Source: Heterotrichella gracilis (Eukaryota > Sar > Xanthophyceae > Tribonematales > Xanthonemataceae). Taken from it: a DNA stretch of 64,000 nucleotides. Of this stretch, positions 23,447 through 36,473 are shown in pieces. Location: contig JAULBX010003333.1 of NCBI GenBank assembly GCA_032358255.1, positions 62,001 through 126,000 of the forward strand, in the 5' to 3' direction. Made by a program: the position numbers and the translations under genes. The notes beneath the pieces were generated by a model. That model saw only the letters and a program-made list of their open reading frames with translations, did no database searches and was not told where the DNA came from. The stretch's first letter is position 1. Every line of letters begins with the position of its first letter.

Positions 23447-24409
23447 CACGATGTGAACAGCTGGAGTGCAAACCCCGCTCTCCGGTACACCTGATGACAG
23501 CTATTACACCTCCTCATACATGCCCATCAGCCGAACCACACCGGAATGGCGCTCAACTGCTTGCTCAAACGGCGCTCAACCACAATACTGAACTAACCGG
23601 AGGACAGCGAGAGACGGGTACAGTAGTGAAGCAGAACTTTTTTACGTTACAACTGTGCTGCAAGTGCCAGTTGCGATGGCAGGCCTTTGCAATAGTATTG
23701 GTTGCTCCTAGCCTGGAACCTATATTTGTCGGTGTGCAGTTGGATACCACGCTTTGGTCCCAAACCTGTCGCAAAGGCTTATTCACAGCATGCAAATGGT
23801 TGATACAAACTCCACCGACAGGTCAAGCACCCAGCCTTGTGGCACGGGGATGAAGACTGGGCAATATCCACCAAATGCATGCATGCATTCGTGCCAGGTG
23901 CAGTAGGGTGTGGAAGTGGGTGTCCTATCGGAGGCACTCAGCCCTTAGGGCCGCGACGGGAATTGGCGCCGCAGGAGACTTTAACAAGCCACTGGAGTGC
24001 AATGCGCCAGCCATGCCCACCTGGTGTCCAACAGCCACCCACCAATGACTTATGCGCAGTACAGAGGGTACTATGATGCAGTACTGTGTCACTGCAACAC
24101 AGTCACAAGGAAACGACCCATTCTTCAAGTCCACCCAGCAAGTGCAGATCATGAATGTTGTTCCATACAAGTGACTCTTGTGGATGGGACGCTCAGCTGC
24201 AAGCATTCTGATGCTTTCAGGCGTCGCCACAGAGCGTGTGGCGGATGATGGAGCTGAGAGCTCAAAGTGGTTACAGCAGCTGCCCGGGCACGTCACGTCC
24301 CAAAGTACACAGCAGGTCCTGTACAAGTGGTTTCCCTATATCTGTAGCTGCGCGCCCCAAGCCCAGCCCCTGCAACGCCCTCGAGCTGAGAAGAACCCTA
24401 AGCAAGGGT
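23447..24409. other. Intergenic, no gene assigned
   Basis: The stretch lies between the start of the second glycosidase copy and the stop of ribosomal protein L26. Open frames here show no family. A plus-strand run near 24110-24170 (NDPFFKSTQQVQIMNVVPYK) looks protein-like but could not be joined to anything. Confidence 0.4.
24271..24275 (-). terminator. Possible TGTAA polyadenylation signal of the L26 gene
   Basis: TTACA on the plus strand reads TGTAA on the gene strand about 135 bases beyond the L26 stop. TGTAA is the usual chlorophyte poly(A) signal. A five-base match is weak evidence alone. Confidence 0.3.
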
Positions 24410-26107
24410 TTAGTCCACCTCGGCCATGGCCTGCACCTCTGCCTCTGTGAACTTGCCCTTGCCCTTCTCGGCACCCTTGGCACCCTTCTTGCGCTCCAGC
24501 AGGGCCTTGCGGTCCTTGTCGATCTTGAGCTTGGTGATGATCACCTTGCTGGGGTCGATGCCCACGTTCACGGTGGCGCCTGGAGGGTAACAAAGCATGG
24601 TTTAGGGTTGAGAAGAGGCAGGGATGCACCCACTGACAAGTGCCGCATGTAGGGCAACGAATTATGATCTAGGGCTGAACCCGATAATGGGGTCAGCGAC
24701 CCCAAAAATACTGTGCCCACAGGCGTGGCAGAATAGTATGCAAGGGCTATGGATCTAAGGTAAGACAAGCGATTCTATGCCACCTGTGGCCCGCTACATG
24801 GCATCACACGGTACCACGCCCAAGATGGTGCTGAGCGGTGCTTGCTATCTGCCTTGCAGCCCTACTGCACAAATATACAACCCTGGGTGGGCCTATGGAA
24901 AACAGCGTGGCACCACGTAGCAAACGAAACTGACTCGCCGTGGAAAGGGTGTGCAAGATGGGAAGAATGGTGCGCTTGTGCAGGACCGTGAGCCACTGTT
25001 GCAGATGCCCCAACCGGCTCCAGTCGTATACACGAAAGGTTTCCAAGGCGAGCACAGGCTTATGCGATATCCTTGTGGACAATTAAACTATAGATGAAGG
25101 TAGCAACAAACCACCAGCACAACTTCAATAAAAAGGGACACTCCTACTGTCCCGCATCATGCCGCATGAACAACCCCCGTCCACCATTCCCCCATCATGT
25201 TATTGCAGCTGCCCACCCACTCAACCCACCCCCAACGCCCACAAAACAAATACTAGTGTGGCCACTTTGTAGCGCCGCAGGTGGTGCACGTACCGTTGAC
25301 CTTCTCCCTGGTGATGCGCTCCACGTGGATGACCCACTTCTTGCGGTATACTTGTACGACCTTGCCCTCGCGGCCCTGCAAAAGGTTGGCAGGGGTTCAG
25401 TGCAAGGGCAATTATTGTAGCATAGGGTTACAATGGTAAACAGCTGCTGTTACACCTGCAGCTTCTGCCAGTGTGATGTGGACCAAAATTGCTGGGCAGC
25501 TGCACTACAAAGATCACGGCTTCATTATAGAGAGAGTGTCCCAGCAGCGTAGAGACGATATTTGCAGGCAGCTGCTAGTCCTGGCTGACAATTCCTTGTG
25601 GTATTACGAGTGCTGCTGAATTTTGGAACTGTAGCCCACTGCCACCCACTCCCCCCCCTTTCCTTGCCCTGCTGCTTATTTATTGCCCTTGCTGCCCCAA
25701 CGGACCTTGTATGTGCCCCGGACCACTTGCACCTCATCATCCCTCCTGATAGGCAGGGCGCGGACAGAGTGCTTGTTCTTGAGTTCACTGGACAGGGGTG
25801 CGCTCATCAACTTCCGCTTCTCGCTGGATGTGGCTGAGAAGTGAGCCTGCACACAGCAGTACGTGAGTGCCAACCCCATATGCATTCAAGTGGATTCCCC
25901 GTTCTGCTGGCGCAAGCCAGCGCGCGTCTACGTCGTACGCCTCTAGATTGCAGAAGGCAAGCGGCGCTGTGGCATACATCAGCAAGCTTAAGCAACACAT
26001 CGAGTCTTGCAGCCGAGTTTCTTGCAAGCCGCCGTAAGTGTGGCATGCTGGGGGCCCACCTTACGGCTCTTCCTCCGCGAGGAGCTGACTGCGGATGAGA
26101 ACTTCAT
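24410..26107 (-). CDS. RPL26: Cytosolic 60S ribosomal protein uL24 (L26)
   Basis: Four exons are joined by clean GT-AG borders: about 26107-26056 ([16 protein letters not shown]), 25846-25707 ([20 protein letters not shown] ... VQVVRGTYK), 25375-25293 ([28 protein letters not shown]) and 24579-24410 ([20 protein letters not shown] ... AMAEVD stop). The total is about 145 residues, the usual eukaryotic L26 length. The KOW segment ([20 protein letters not shown]) is intact. The protein sits near the peptide exit tunnel of the large subunit. The N terminus reads [15 protein letters not shown] where plant homologues usually have [15 protein letters not shown]. The gene is head to head with the aldo/keto reductase, with about 400 bases between the starts. 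Confidence 0.97.
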
Positions 26108-26504
26108 CGTTCCCCTCCTGCCTGCCTCTGCACGATGCTGGGCAAAATATGAAAGAGGGAGAGGCAGGGCGGCTGCAGTGTGTTTCATAAGTTGGCGACT
26201 GCGCAACCCATAGGGGTTGGTACAAAGAATGTGGAAACGGGGATGTAGGTCCCGCCATAATATCGCGGCCTTTCCCGCCACACACATATAATGCATGCTT
26301 TGCACCACCAATTAGGTATTCAGGCAGCAACAGCTCGTGTCCAGGCGCTGTAGTATGTTTCTATTTCAAGATAGTCAGCCCATATAGGTCCGTTTTCAAT
26401 ACGGTGTGGTCCTTGTGGGTCTGTACACACCGTGCCACACCACAGGCTCTGCAACCTTCAACCGCATAAAAGGCGTTGCACGCGGTGTTGTCTGTCTTAG
26501 TGAA
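26108..26504. promoter_or_regulatory. Shared upstream region of L26 and aldo/keto reductase
   Basis: The 397-base gap between two divergent starts must hold both promoters if transcripts start close to the ATGs. I see no canonical TATA box at a convincing spacing on either side. Confidence 0.45.
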
Positions 26505-29301
26505 ATGCTTTCCAGCATGTCCTTTCGACCTACGAGGCTGAACACGCTATTCCAGACTGCACCAGCCACCCACAGATACACCACTGGAGTACCCACACCC
26601 ATCAGGTGTTCTGCGACAATGCAAACAAAGCTAGAGTTGAACGACAAATCAGGAGTCAAGATCTCACCGATTGTCAATGTACGCGGTACCAGAGTTTCCC
26701 TTGGTCCTTCACCACTGGTGTGCCTTTCCTTGCCTTGTGGCCCCCTCCCCGGGTGCTATGGAGGGCCTTGCAAAGCGTTGCCTTGCTTGTGGACTTCTAT
26801 GCCAACAATCTCAATTTGCTAGTCAGTGGCATATCCACCATCACGGTTGCACGGGATTGCAATGCACACATTCCATGGCGTGAATACCCTACAGTAGGGT
26901 TCACAGGCAACCCATGTGATTAGCGATGCCCCTGCCCAGGGTTGCTGGACACTGGCTGGTGGCCACGGCAAGGAGGTCTTCCAGACGGCTGAGCAAACCT
27001 TGAAGGCACATGCTGAGGCTGGCTTCACAACCTTCGACACAGCTGACATCTATGGTCCGAGCGAAGGCAAGAGGCTGCGCAGACCCAAGGGGTTGCCCTG
27101 TGGCACACAATAGGACTGAGTTTCCACCTCACCATGAAACCACACTCACACTTGCTTTTTTGCCAACTCTACGAGTAAACGGCTTGAAGGTTGTCAACTC
27201 CACCGCCATTCTCTGAGGGTTATAGAGCTGCCCACGTTAAAACAGCTCCGAGCCAAGTGTGTTGCCAGCTCATTGCATCCTGGGACCCTGCAGCTGACTG
27301 CTGTGTTGGCCTGCAGGCATCCTGGGTGACTTTGCTGCACATTGGCGGGAGCAAGGGGGCCAGCCGCTGCAGCTGCTGACCAAGTATGTCCCCAACATCT
27401 TCCAAGTGAAGCCCACACCACAGAATGTGGAGGCAGCAATTCGAAAGTCTCTGAAGACCCTTCAGGTAACTGATTGAGCGGCGTGAGTTGGGGCGGTCAT
27501 GCATGGCTGAAGACCCTAAAACCATAAAAGTTATTTCATACCCTTCCATTAATTCCTTTCCCATCAATTATTATGCATTTGAAAGTATTACCTGAATGCT
27601 TTTGCTCTTTTTTCCAGGTCGACAGCCTGGACCTGGTCCAAATGCACTGGTGGGACTACAGCATTGATGGCATGGTAGATGCAGCGCTGGCTCTGACAGA
27701 CCTCAAGGAAAAGGGGCTCATTAAATCGGTTGGCATGACCAACATGAATGTGGAGGCGCTCAGTGCAATGTGGGAGGCAGGGGTGCCCATTTCCGTCAAC
27801 CAGGTAGGCAGGCAGCAGGGTTTAGGTGTGCAATCCCACACAGGAATTGAGAAGATGAACAGGCCATGCATGGCAACTTGCATGGTGCTGAGCTGGCAAG
27901 ATGCCCCTCAAGTTATGCCACATGCTGTGCCAAAATGCCAAGCATGTGCGTTGCATTTGCTGTGCCGGCATCAGCAGAATGTTTGCGCATTACTGTTGAA
28001 GTCAGACCGCCATAAGTCCATGTGACATGAATCATGTTTCAACATTCGTGCATGTGGGCATCAATAGTGTCAATGCAGTCAAGCCTTTCTCGAGCCATGC
28101 TGTGCACCCACCTGACAGCATCAACCCCTCCTGCTAGGTGCAATTCTCCCTTCTGGACCGACGGCCTCTGAACGGCATGCTTGAATTTTGCTCCCAGCGC
28201 GGCATCAAGCTGCTCACCTACGGCTCGCTGGCTGGGGGGCTGCTGTCAGACAATTACGTGGAACAGCCCAAGGCAGGCCTGTTTGGTGAGGACCAACTCC
28301 CATGCAAATATTAGAAATTCAATTGCGGCAGTGTAAAAAATTGACTATGTGGCGTATCTCAAGGTCATCGGTTTTTGCTTTGGTTGCGGAAGAGTTGGGG
28401 TGATATATTGGCAGCCGGACGTAGCGGACATGTTCCTACCAACCATGACCACCAGGCTGCCGATGGTGTACATAATGCGCATGATTGACTACCGTATGGT
28501 ATTGCCCTGCTGTCGGAATAACGATGCATTATATGCACAACCATGCACGCACCGGTAGTTGCCCATGCCGCTGGGTGTAAAGAAAGGTGCTGTCACATTC
28601 CCCCAGGGCTTGTTCTATGTGAGCAAGTCTGACCTGCCTCCGCCCCCCAACTCTCTCAGGCAAGGTGAAGTACACCCCCATCGACCTCAACACCAGCAGC
28701 CTCAAGATGTACTGGCGCATGGTGGGGGAGCTGGGCGGCCAGGAGCTGTACCGGCAGCTGCTTGCGGTGCTTCGCCAGGTGGCGGACAGGCGGGGCGCCA
28801 CTGTGGCGGCTGTGGCCCTGCGCTGGGTGATGCAGCAAGGGGAGGAAGGGACCGTGGTGCCGATCGTGGGTGAGTTCTCTTGGCATTTGGGTGGTGGCCC
28901 GTGGGTAGGATGCAAAATCAGTAAGATAGGGTTCTGGTGCTGTAGTGGCACCACTGGGTCAGGCTTGTAGGTGTGGTGCGACTCCAAGGCATGCCTTGCA
29001 AGTCTAAAGCACATCCAATCCGCACTGGAATAAAACGTATTAGGGATGAATGGCAGACACAATGGTGGGGTAGAAATGAATGTCCTTAAGCACAAATGGG
29101 AGGTCACTACCGGTCGTGCTCCAGAATGACCCATGCCCTCTGCCCTGTGCTTCAGGTGTGCGCAACTCCTCCCACATTAGCGACAACCTGGCAGCACTGG
29201 ATCTGCAGCTGGATGACCGTGACATGGCAGACATAGCGGGGGTGCTGGCCAGGGCGAAAGGGCCCAAGGGGGACTGCTACTCACTTGAGAGGGGGGGGTG
29301 A
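26505..29301 (+). CDS. Plastid-targeted aldo/keto reductase
   Basis: Seven exons: 26505-26682, 26940-27072, 27316-27464, 27618-27803, 28139-28284, 28661-28869 and 29158-29301, about 380 residues. The catalytic tetrad of the superfamily is present: Asp and Tyr in FDTADIYGPSE, Lys in LLTKYVP and His in LVQMHWWDY. Strand and cofactor motifs include VGMTNMNVEAL, LLTYGSLAGGLLS and a C-terminal GVRNSSHISDNLAAL. The first roughly 45 residues are Ser/Thr/Arg-rich and poor in acidic residues (SFRPTRLNTLFQTAPATHRY), like a chloroplast transit peptide. It should be an NADPH-dependent oxidoreductase; substrate cannot be read. The intron after YGPSE appears to use a GC donor (GAAG|GCAAGA), which gives the right phase for the next exon, GILGDFAAHW. 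Confidence 0.9.
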
Positions 29302-29887
29302 GAGGGGAAGTACATTTAAAGCGTCATGGCATGAGTGCCGATGGATCTATGGCAGCGCCGTGGCATTGGGTGCGCCAATGGATAATGTCATGTCCAACTG
29401 TCTGTTGCATCACGACATGTCCAATGGTTCTATCCTGTCCCATCCAACTGTTGCAATTGATTTTCAGTTAATGAGGTCATCAATATCTGATCAAGCGCAA
29501 CGCTTTCAAAGACGCTTTCGGCAAACGCGAAATTTTAAAGAGTTGGTGTACACTCAGCCTTCGTGCGTCCCCTTTTTCTTCCTTTCTTTTCTACTCATGG
29601 TTAAGACTCTGTACTGTAAGCGTAGATAGCTAGCCACGCAGTATACGGAATCATGCAGTTCGCAGCCATGGTGACCAGCTGGTGTAGGACGGGTGCACTC
29701 AGCCTGATGCAGGTAGCATGACATGTTAAATTGACAATATTCAATATTCCTCGCACTATAAGTTGCAAGTGGCAACAGCAAACAATGTTGTCTCCATAAT
29801 ATGCTTGAAGGGGGGTGTTGGACCAGATGCCTGCCTGCAAACCTAAATCACGTGGCAGCAGCCATCATGGAATCCTAGGAGCAGACG

Positions 29888-29918
<31 letters not shown>

Positions 29919-30055
29919 TTTGCTTTCCAGCTTCGAAGCCAGGTTAGCAAACGCTTTGTGCTTCAGACTTAAGCCTTCAAACATGTACTTTGTCTGTTCC
30001 TCTCCTCGCGAGCACTACTGCCCACTCCAATCAGATATAGCCCCTGTGTACAGCC
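29302..30055. other. Intergenic with a TAAG microsatellite
   Basis: This convergent gap lies between the reductase stop and the stop of the membrane-protein gene. A TGTAA, a possible chlorophyte poly(A) signal for the reductase, lies at 29615-29619. Apart from the TAAG run no feature was seen. Confidence 0.5.
29892..29918. repeat. TAAG tetranucleotide microsatellite
   Basis: About seven perfect units of GTAA/TAAG lie in the convergent intergenic gap. Confidence 0.9.
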
Positions 30056-33000
30056 CTACACATTGTCATCGCTGCCCACGGCACCCCCTGCCACCCTCTC
30101 CCCTGGCAACCGTGAATCCGCCAGCTGTCGCAGCTGCCCAAGTGCCACGTGGCGCATGTCTAAAAGCACGCTGCTGGAAGCTGGCCGCCCAGTGGCCGCA
30201 CCCCCCGCAGAAGAACCCTGGCTTAGGGTTTCCTCCCCCTCCTGGGAAACCCTCCTGCCAGATCTGGACCTAGGGGCCTGGCTGGGTGGTTCTTGGTATG
30301 GCTCCGCCCCGTGGGATTGGAGCTGGGCCGCAATTTTGACCATGTCTTGGACAGTCAGTGCACCTGATTCCGAAGGGCTGGTGGCGCCGCCCTGTGGTCG
30401 GTCACCGGCCGCTCCCGCGGGTAGGATCTCAGGAACGGGCGTGGAGGTCGTGGGCATGGTGGAGGGTGCAGCGGCAAACGCTGACGCCCTGGTTTCCAAG
30501 GGGGGCGACGAGCCTGATGCCGATGCAGCCTGGCCAAACCCTTGCCGCAGCTCGGAGGGAACCTCCCATGCGCCGCTGGCGCTGCGGGGAAACCCTAGCC
30601 TAGGGCTTGCACCCGCCACTGGGCTCAGGGGGCGAGAGGATGCGGGGCTGGCGGGGATGGAAGCGGGCTCCGCTCTCCCCATGGATAGCGACGGGGACAG
30701 GGGTGCGTGGGTGACGCTCATTGGGGTTGGAGGTTCGGAACCGCCATACGGCATGGAGGAAATCTCAGATGCTGACTCGGATGGCGAGATGGATGCTGAC
30801 TCAGCATCATGGAGGTTGGTTTCAGAGTCGCTGGAGGCGCTCTCTGCCTCTGATTCGCTTGCATGGGACCCCTCCACCTGTGGCCGGAGGGCACATGTGG
30901 TTACAGAAGCTGTTGCGCAGCAGGTGGCAGATGCGTGGGAGGCGGGAGGTAAAGTGGCCATTCAACCCTCGACAAGCGTCTTCAATGAGTGTGCACATGA
31001 CCCATTCCATCTAACATTGTGGGGAGTGAGGGGCCACGATCCTACCTGGCGTCCCATATATGTGGGTTCAGGTGGTGTCTATAGGGTTCAGTTACAGTTG
31101 CATGGATGCAGTTGCAAATATAGACACCCCATCCCCACCGGGACTCACCCCTGCCGCTGCGCCACGCTCGTTGTCCGACCCATTCTCGTACTCGTACCCC
31201 TGGAAGGGCGTGAAGGTGTGCAGCACCACCATAGGCCCATTGACCACCACGCTGTCGGCATCAGTCTGGTTGGCAGCCGTGGTCTGGGTGTAGATGGAGC
31301 TCTCACTGGGCTCCGAGGAGTGCACTGAGTAGGTATCATAGTAGTCGCGCGCGCGGGGAGGTCGGTGCATGAGTCGGCCCAGCCAGCGCTCAAAGGCGTT
31401 GAGGTCCTCTGGAGGCGCCAGGTGGCCCATGCGGGAGAGCTCCAGGCGCACCTGGGCAAGGGGGGCAAGGTATGGGGATGGTCACAAGGGAGGAATGGTG
31501 TACATGTCAAGGGACAGGAAATTTACTTTTCGGTTCTTGATAGCACTTATACTACTGGATATATGCATTCCAGTAGTACAGCGACATTAACAGTCACCTT
31601 TGTACAGTTTGTGCCACCCACGACACTGAGAAGGCTCCACACCATTTCTGACAATTCTAACATCCTCCGACAAAGTGCCCGGTATGCACGAAAGCCAGCA
31701 AGCACCGCCCACCCACCTGCACGCCCAGCGCCAGCACCAGCACCCGCAGCACGAGGAACATGGCAGGCAGCTTGGCCAGCGCCGCTGCCAGCGCAGCAAT
31801 CATCAGCCCAAGATTGCCAAGCACCACCAGCAGCATGAGGGTCAGGCGCTCATAGATGGTGCCATAGGCGCCCGCGAGGTCCAGGGCTCCCGCCACACAG
31901 GGGAAGAGCCACAGGAAACCGTGCAGGGAGGAGAGGAGGATGGCGTAGGAGCCTGGGTTGGGGAAAGGAGGAAGGAGGGTTTACAAAGGTGGGGCCAGGG
32001 TCCCCAGGGGTCCTCATTCCAGAGTTGAGGCCACAGGAATGTGACGAAGTTACTAAAAGTACCCTGGGGCTTAGCATATATGGCTACCGCTATGCATTAC
32101 AGACGAGGTACCCCTCGGGGAGTGGGGTGCCTTCCCCCCACTCCTGGGAGGGGAAAACCAGAAAAAATCACACTGCAAGCCAGTAACATGTGACTACCAG
32201 CTGACCTGTACTGGAGAATGCGCCGCTGCCCGAGGAGGGTGATGGCGCCGGTGATGGTGCCCCGGCTGAGGAAGTGCTTTGGTAGGGTTCTGCAATGGAG
32301 TAGATAACCTGTGCTACCTGTGTATAGGGAGAGGGGCACAGTGATGAGCTGGCGTGGCTTTGCTAGGGCATGCAACACCCTTGGTATGCCAAATCGAGCC
32401 ATGGTGGGAGGCGGGACACAGGCTAAATCTATGAGCCCACTGGCGTGATATCTTGCACGTGGCATGAATGCCATACCCCAGGCTTTACAATCTCATCCTG
32501 CTATTCAGTTATTCACACCACGTGACCCGCAACCATGGCCAGCGGTGCATGCCTCAACCCTCCACACGTTCATGTCAGCCTTTGAAATGCCTACCAGCCA
32601 AACGCATGCCAGTCAGCTCCCTAATGTTGAAGCTAATGTTATTTTCTTACCTGGAAGAGGATGTCTAGGAACACAATGAGCAGGTACCCGTTCTTCCTCT
32701 GGGTCGACATGGGTCTATCCCAGTAGGAGTCCACCCAGTACTCTTCCTCCCCTTCACCATCCCCTTCCTCGTCCTCGTCACCCACGGGGACCATGATGAC
32801 CTGTGGGAATTTTAAGTTAATCACAATTACGGGGAAGGGCAATTATGAATAATAATCATGAATTATTCATACTCTTAACCTCAAGCCTTTTAGATCAGCA
32901 ACCCTACTGGTACGCCAATCAGCTATCAAGCGCGGACATGAATCATGGACCACTGGTAGTCCCTGGCCCCTCATGTATCGTCCACACTCGGCAAAAGAAA

Positions 33001-34994
33001 CCGCATGGCAGTCACATGCTTGGCGCCTGTGGCAAGCTTTCATCTTACACACCCTCACTCATTAGCCAATAATAGCAGGCACACCTGGGTGGATGTACTC
33101 GTGGGCTGGCCTATGCTAGGGTTTAGGGGTTGATATTAGGGTTTGAATGCAGGGTTTTACCTTTGGCACCCTTGACCAGTCTACGCCGATGATCACAGAC
33201 CCATCAGGTTGGATAATTACGATCCGAGGGCTCAGCCTGTGCTGCTGGGCAGCGGGTGCCACAGGGACCACCCCTGCACGCACTGCAGACTCCACTTCCC
33301 CCTGTTGCACCTCCAGACCATAGCCATAGCTCTGCCAGGCCTGCACAGAGCTGCCGGTGTCACCTGCGCCACATGCAGTTATGCTTAGAATCATGCCTCA
33401 TTGGTTGGCATAATGCCTCAGGGTGATGTTATTCTGACAAAAAAATCCCAAGAAATGAGTTAGAAATCTCACTCTCACGCAATGTGAGTTCTGCATTCCC
33501 GCAGTCAACGCCCTGCAGCATGCCATTGCCGCTGTGCCCTTCTATCCTGGTACAAAGCGTACACATTGGCTGGAAATACATGCATTTTTGGGCATTGCAC
33601 ATCACCTATTTCGTCAACGCCATGCACCAGTTCCCAAGCCAGGCTGAGCCTAACGTACCGCTTCGCATTCCGTGTTGTGCGCTGTAGGCTGGGCTGTTGG
33701 CTGCAGATGTCACTTGGCTGGCGGGGACGGTGGTACTGGGCGAGGCGGGGATGCTGGACTGCCACCGGAAAAGGTCCGCAAAAATGCTCCCCACCCCGCC
33801 GCCGGTTGCGGACGACGTCATTGGGGATTGCGCGACGGAAGGTCCCGCTGAGCTGTATGGTGATGCGACAGAGTGCGCACCCTGGTTGCTCACAGCAGGC
33901 GAGCCCCCCATTGAAAATTGCGATCTCAGTGTCCCCGCCACGGCGGTCCCGGGGATTGTCCGCATGCGCTCCACATCCCCAGAAAAGCTCGGCGAGATGG
34001 GGAGGGAGGGCGAGAAGGCGGAGGTGTGAGAGGTGGTGCGTGTGTGCGTGGCTATGGGTTGCCGCTGGGGCATCCCCAGACGCCCGCTGCTACCCCCATC
34101 GTAGCTTTGTGACATGCCCCGCAAGCGCCCGGAGCCCAGCGCCCACTGCTGCAAATGTCCGCTGCTGCCGCTGCGCCCCGGCATCTGCATGTGCGCTGGT
34201 TGCGGGGGGGCGGAGCTCCGCGCCCCGCCCCGCGGCGTGGATCCGCCACTGCGGGACGCGCCGCGCCCGCTTGGCTGTTGTCGCACGCGCTGCGAGGTAG
34301 CAGGCTGCATGTAGCGGGAGGGGGGCTGCACCGAGGGGGACCGCGCCCCACTGGATGCGCTGCGGGTGGTGGGTGTCTGCGGCATGGATCGGCTTTCCGG
34401 CGGCCCCCCACGTGCGCCCCGGGATGGGTCTGGGCGCGAGGCCGGCTGCACATGCCCCGCCCTCCCGCTCCCTTGCATGGGTTGTTGAGAGCGGGAGGCG
34501 GTGCCTGGTGCTGCTTGCTGGAAGTACAGCTGCCCTTGTCCTTGTCCACCACTGCTTGAGGCACGCTGGCGGAGCGGTTGCTGGTTCATCTCCACCCCCG
34601 CACTGGTGCTTCGTGGGAACCCCTCTTGCGAGGTCGCTCCTGTGCTGCCCTGGACCTCTGCCCCGGGTTGGGATGTGCTGGGGTACGAGAAGAACATGCC
34701 GCCAGAGGAACCCCGGGCGCCCGGCGCATTCCTGCCGCCATGGTGCAATGGCGCTGGCGGGCTGCTTCCATTGGAATGTGCCCGGGAAGATGAGGGGAGG
34801 CTCCCTGGTGCAAGGGGCGCGCGTGGAGGGTAAGCAGGGGAGGTTGGTTCTGTGCTGGTGGCGGACCGTGCCCTTGGCCTGCCTGGGACCCCCACGGGTT
34901 GGGAGGGTGCCGCGCTTGCAGGTGGTGGGTGGGGCTGTGCGGGGTCTGCCACGCTGTCAGGGCTGTAGGGTGAGCTGGACTGCCTACTTGACAT
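30056..34994 (-). CDS. Large multi-pass membrane protein with disordered termini
   Basis: Seven exons: 34994-33657, 33362-33165, about 32800-32652, 32293-32209, 31952-31719, 31450-31145 and 30877-30056, roughly 1,040 residues. The first exon (about 445 residues) is Ser/Pro/Gly/Arg-rich and surely disordered. Exon 3 has an acidic patch (GDEDEEGDGEGEEEYWVD) and then a hydrophobic run, NGYLLIVFLDILFQ. Exon 5 is almost all membrane (YAILLSSLHGFLWLFPCVAG, LMLLVVLGNLGLMIAALAAA, MFLVLRVLVLALGVQ). After it come a charged region (LAPPEDLNAFERWLGRLM) and a second Ser/Pro/Ala-rich disordered tail rich in SES and SASE steps. About four membrane segments are likely. I recognise no family. Long open frames on the plus strand here (30063-31328 and 33566-34300) are antisense shadows of these biased exons. 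Confidence 0.7.
33119..33155. repeat. Dispersed AGGGTTT units in an intron
   Basis: Three copies of AGGGTTT (one per 10-20 bases) lie just beyond the splice donor of exon 2 of the membrane-protein gene. They match the telomere-type unit but are not in tandem. Confidence 0.5.
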
Positions 34995-36473
34995 GGGTGC
35001 GCGATGCTATTCAAGCTAATTGTGTGCGTTACAACGTATTGCTGTGCCTCTCAACGTCTGGGTGCTGAAGCTGCCTGCTTGTGTGGAGCGCTTGACTTGC
35101 TGTTGGCGTGGTGCTGGCTGCTCTTGCCACCACCCAAGGGGAATGAGCACTCCCCCAACTGCATGCAGACTAGGCCGGCCACCCACAGGGCGGGAGGAAA
35201 CGAGCTGCAGCTGGTGGAGAAGCTAGGGGAGGAGCCTGCAAGCGGGGCGAGGTGGGGGTTGGCACTGCTTCAAACGCTGTTGGGACAGCACAGTACTGGT
35301 GTCGCTAGATACAGGACATTTACGACGACAGGGTCCTAGGTGTCCCGAGCGCCCAACTGCGGGGGCAGATGGGCAGTGCAGAGGCCACGTAAACCTGCAA
35401 TTCGAACCTGCCCTTTCAAGCAGAGCACCCATGCATGCAAGGCAGTTGTGTACTTCGGCTGGACAGTGCCGACACGCAAGCGGTACGGTGTGTGATGAAG
35501 CTCTCCGCTTCTGTGTTCACGAGACGCTTGCGGTTCATGCTATCAACTGATATCAACTTACCTGTCAGTTGCTTCGTTGAGGCGGTACAACCTTCTTAGC
35601 CTGCGCCCACCTATGGACCCCTACTCGATACGCACCCCCGGAGCCTGGCCTTTCTATGAACCCAGTCAACCACACAACGCTAGCTATAGCCACAGGCGTC
35701 GACAAAGAGGTGTAAAAACGCAAAATGCGCGTTGCTGGGGGCGTTGCTGGGCGCAGCGAAGTGGGCAACCAGAGGCATGCATAAGGGGGGGAACGGCCCT
35801 GCATGCATACGCTGGGAGGTGTACATATGCAAATTTTCGAGTCAGTTGCGCTCGTCCAGAACAAGTAGAATAACGTGGAGAACAAGCTTCTCCGCTTTGC
35901 GAGCAGGCGCGCACTGAATGCAACGTATTGACTTAGGGTTTGGTATGGCACCATTTTCAGGCACCTATGTCTGTCATTCAAACAGCCCTCGTGGGGATTC
36001 GACATCTGTTCTGGCAATCCTGTACAACCCCTTACAATGTCCCAGCAGAGTGCTTAGGGTTGTGATTGTGGTTTACTTGTCATCGCAGTGACTGCATATG
36101 GAGGCCACCAAGTGCCTCGCCAACTAAAACGTGCACCTAGTGTTACGTTTTTTTGTCCCTCCAGCATGCAAGCAATACATCCAAAACTCCCTCTCACATT
36201 ACATGTAATTAGAACACTCTGCAATACTTTTTGCAAAATGGGAGACAACCGGCAACAACTCAATTTCAGTAGAGAGGTACCGCAATGACAACAAGCCACT
36301 TCATTCGCTACGTACTGAACGTGTCAAAACAGTCCACATATGCATTCTCAACCCCCTGCCCCAATCCTACACCTCTACACATCCCAGCCGCACACTCACT
36401 GCTACCCACTACCCCCAACGTGTCTTCCATACACACCCCTCCCTTCCCCGTCCTCCCTTGCCCACTATGCCCA
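34995..36473. other. Intergenic, no gene seen
   Basis: About 1.5 kb separates the start of the membrane-protein gene from the stop of the DUF1499 gene. Open frames are short and overlap on both strands, without splice-supported exons or families. It should include the promoter of the membrane-protein gene. Confidence 0.45.

Noticed and set aside
30063-31328. 421-codon open frame on the plus strand
   Set aside because: It is the antisense of the Ser/Pro-rich last exons of the membrane-protein gene and runs through that gene's introns. Its composition is a mirror of the biased sense strand and it shows no family.
33566-34300. 244-codon plus-strand frame rich in Arg, Ala and Cys
   Set aside because: Antisense of the disordered first exon of the membrane-protein gene.
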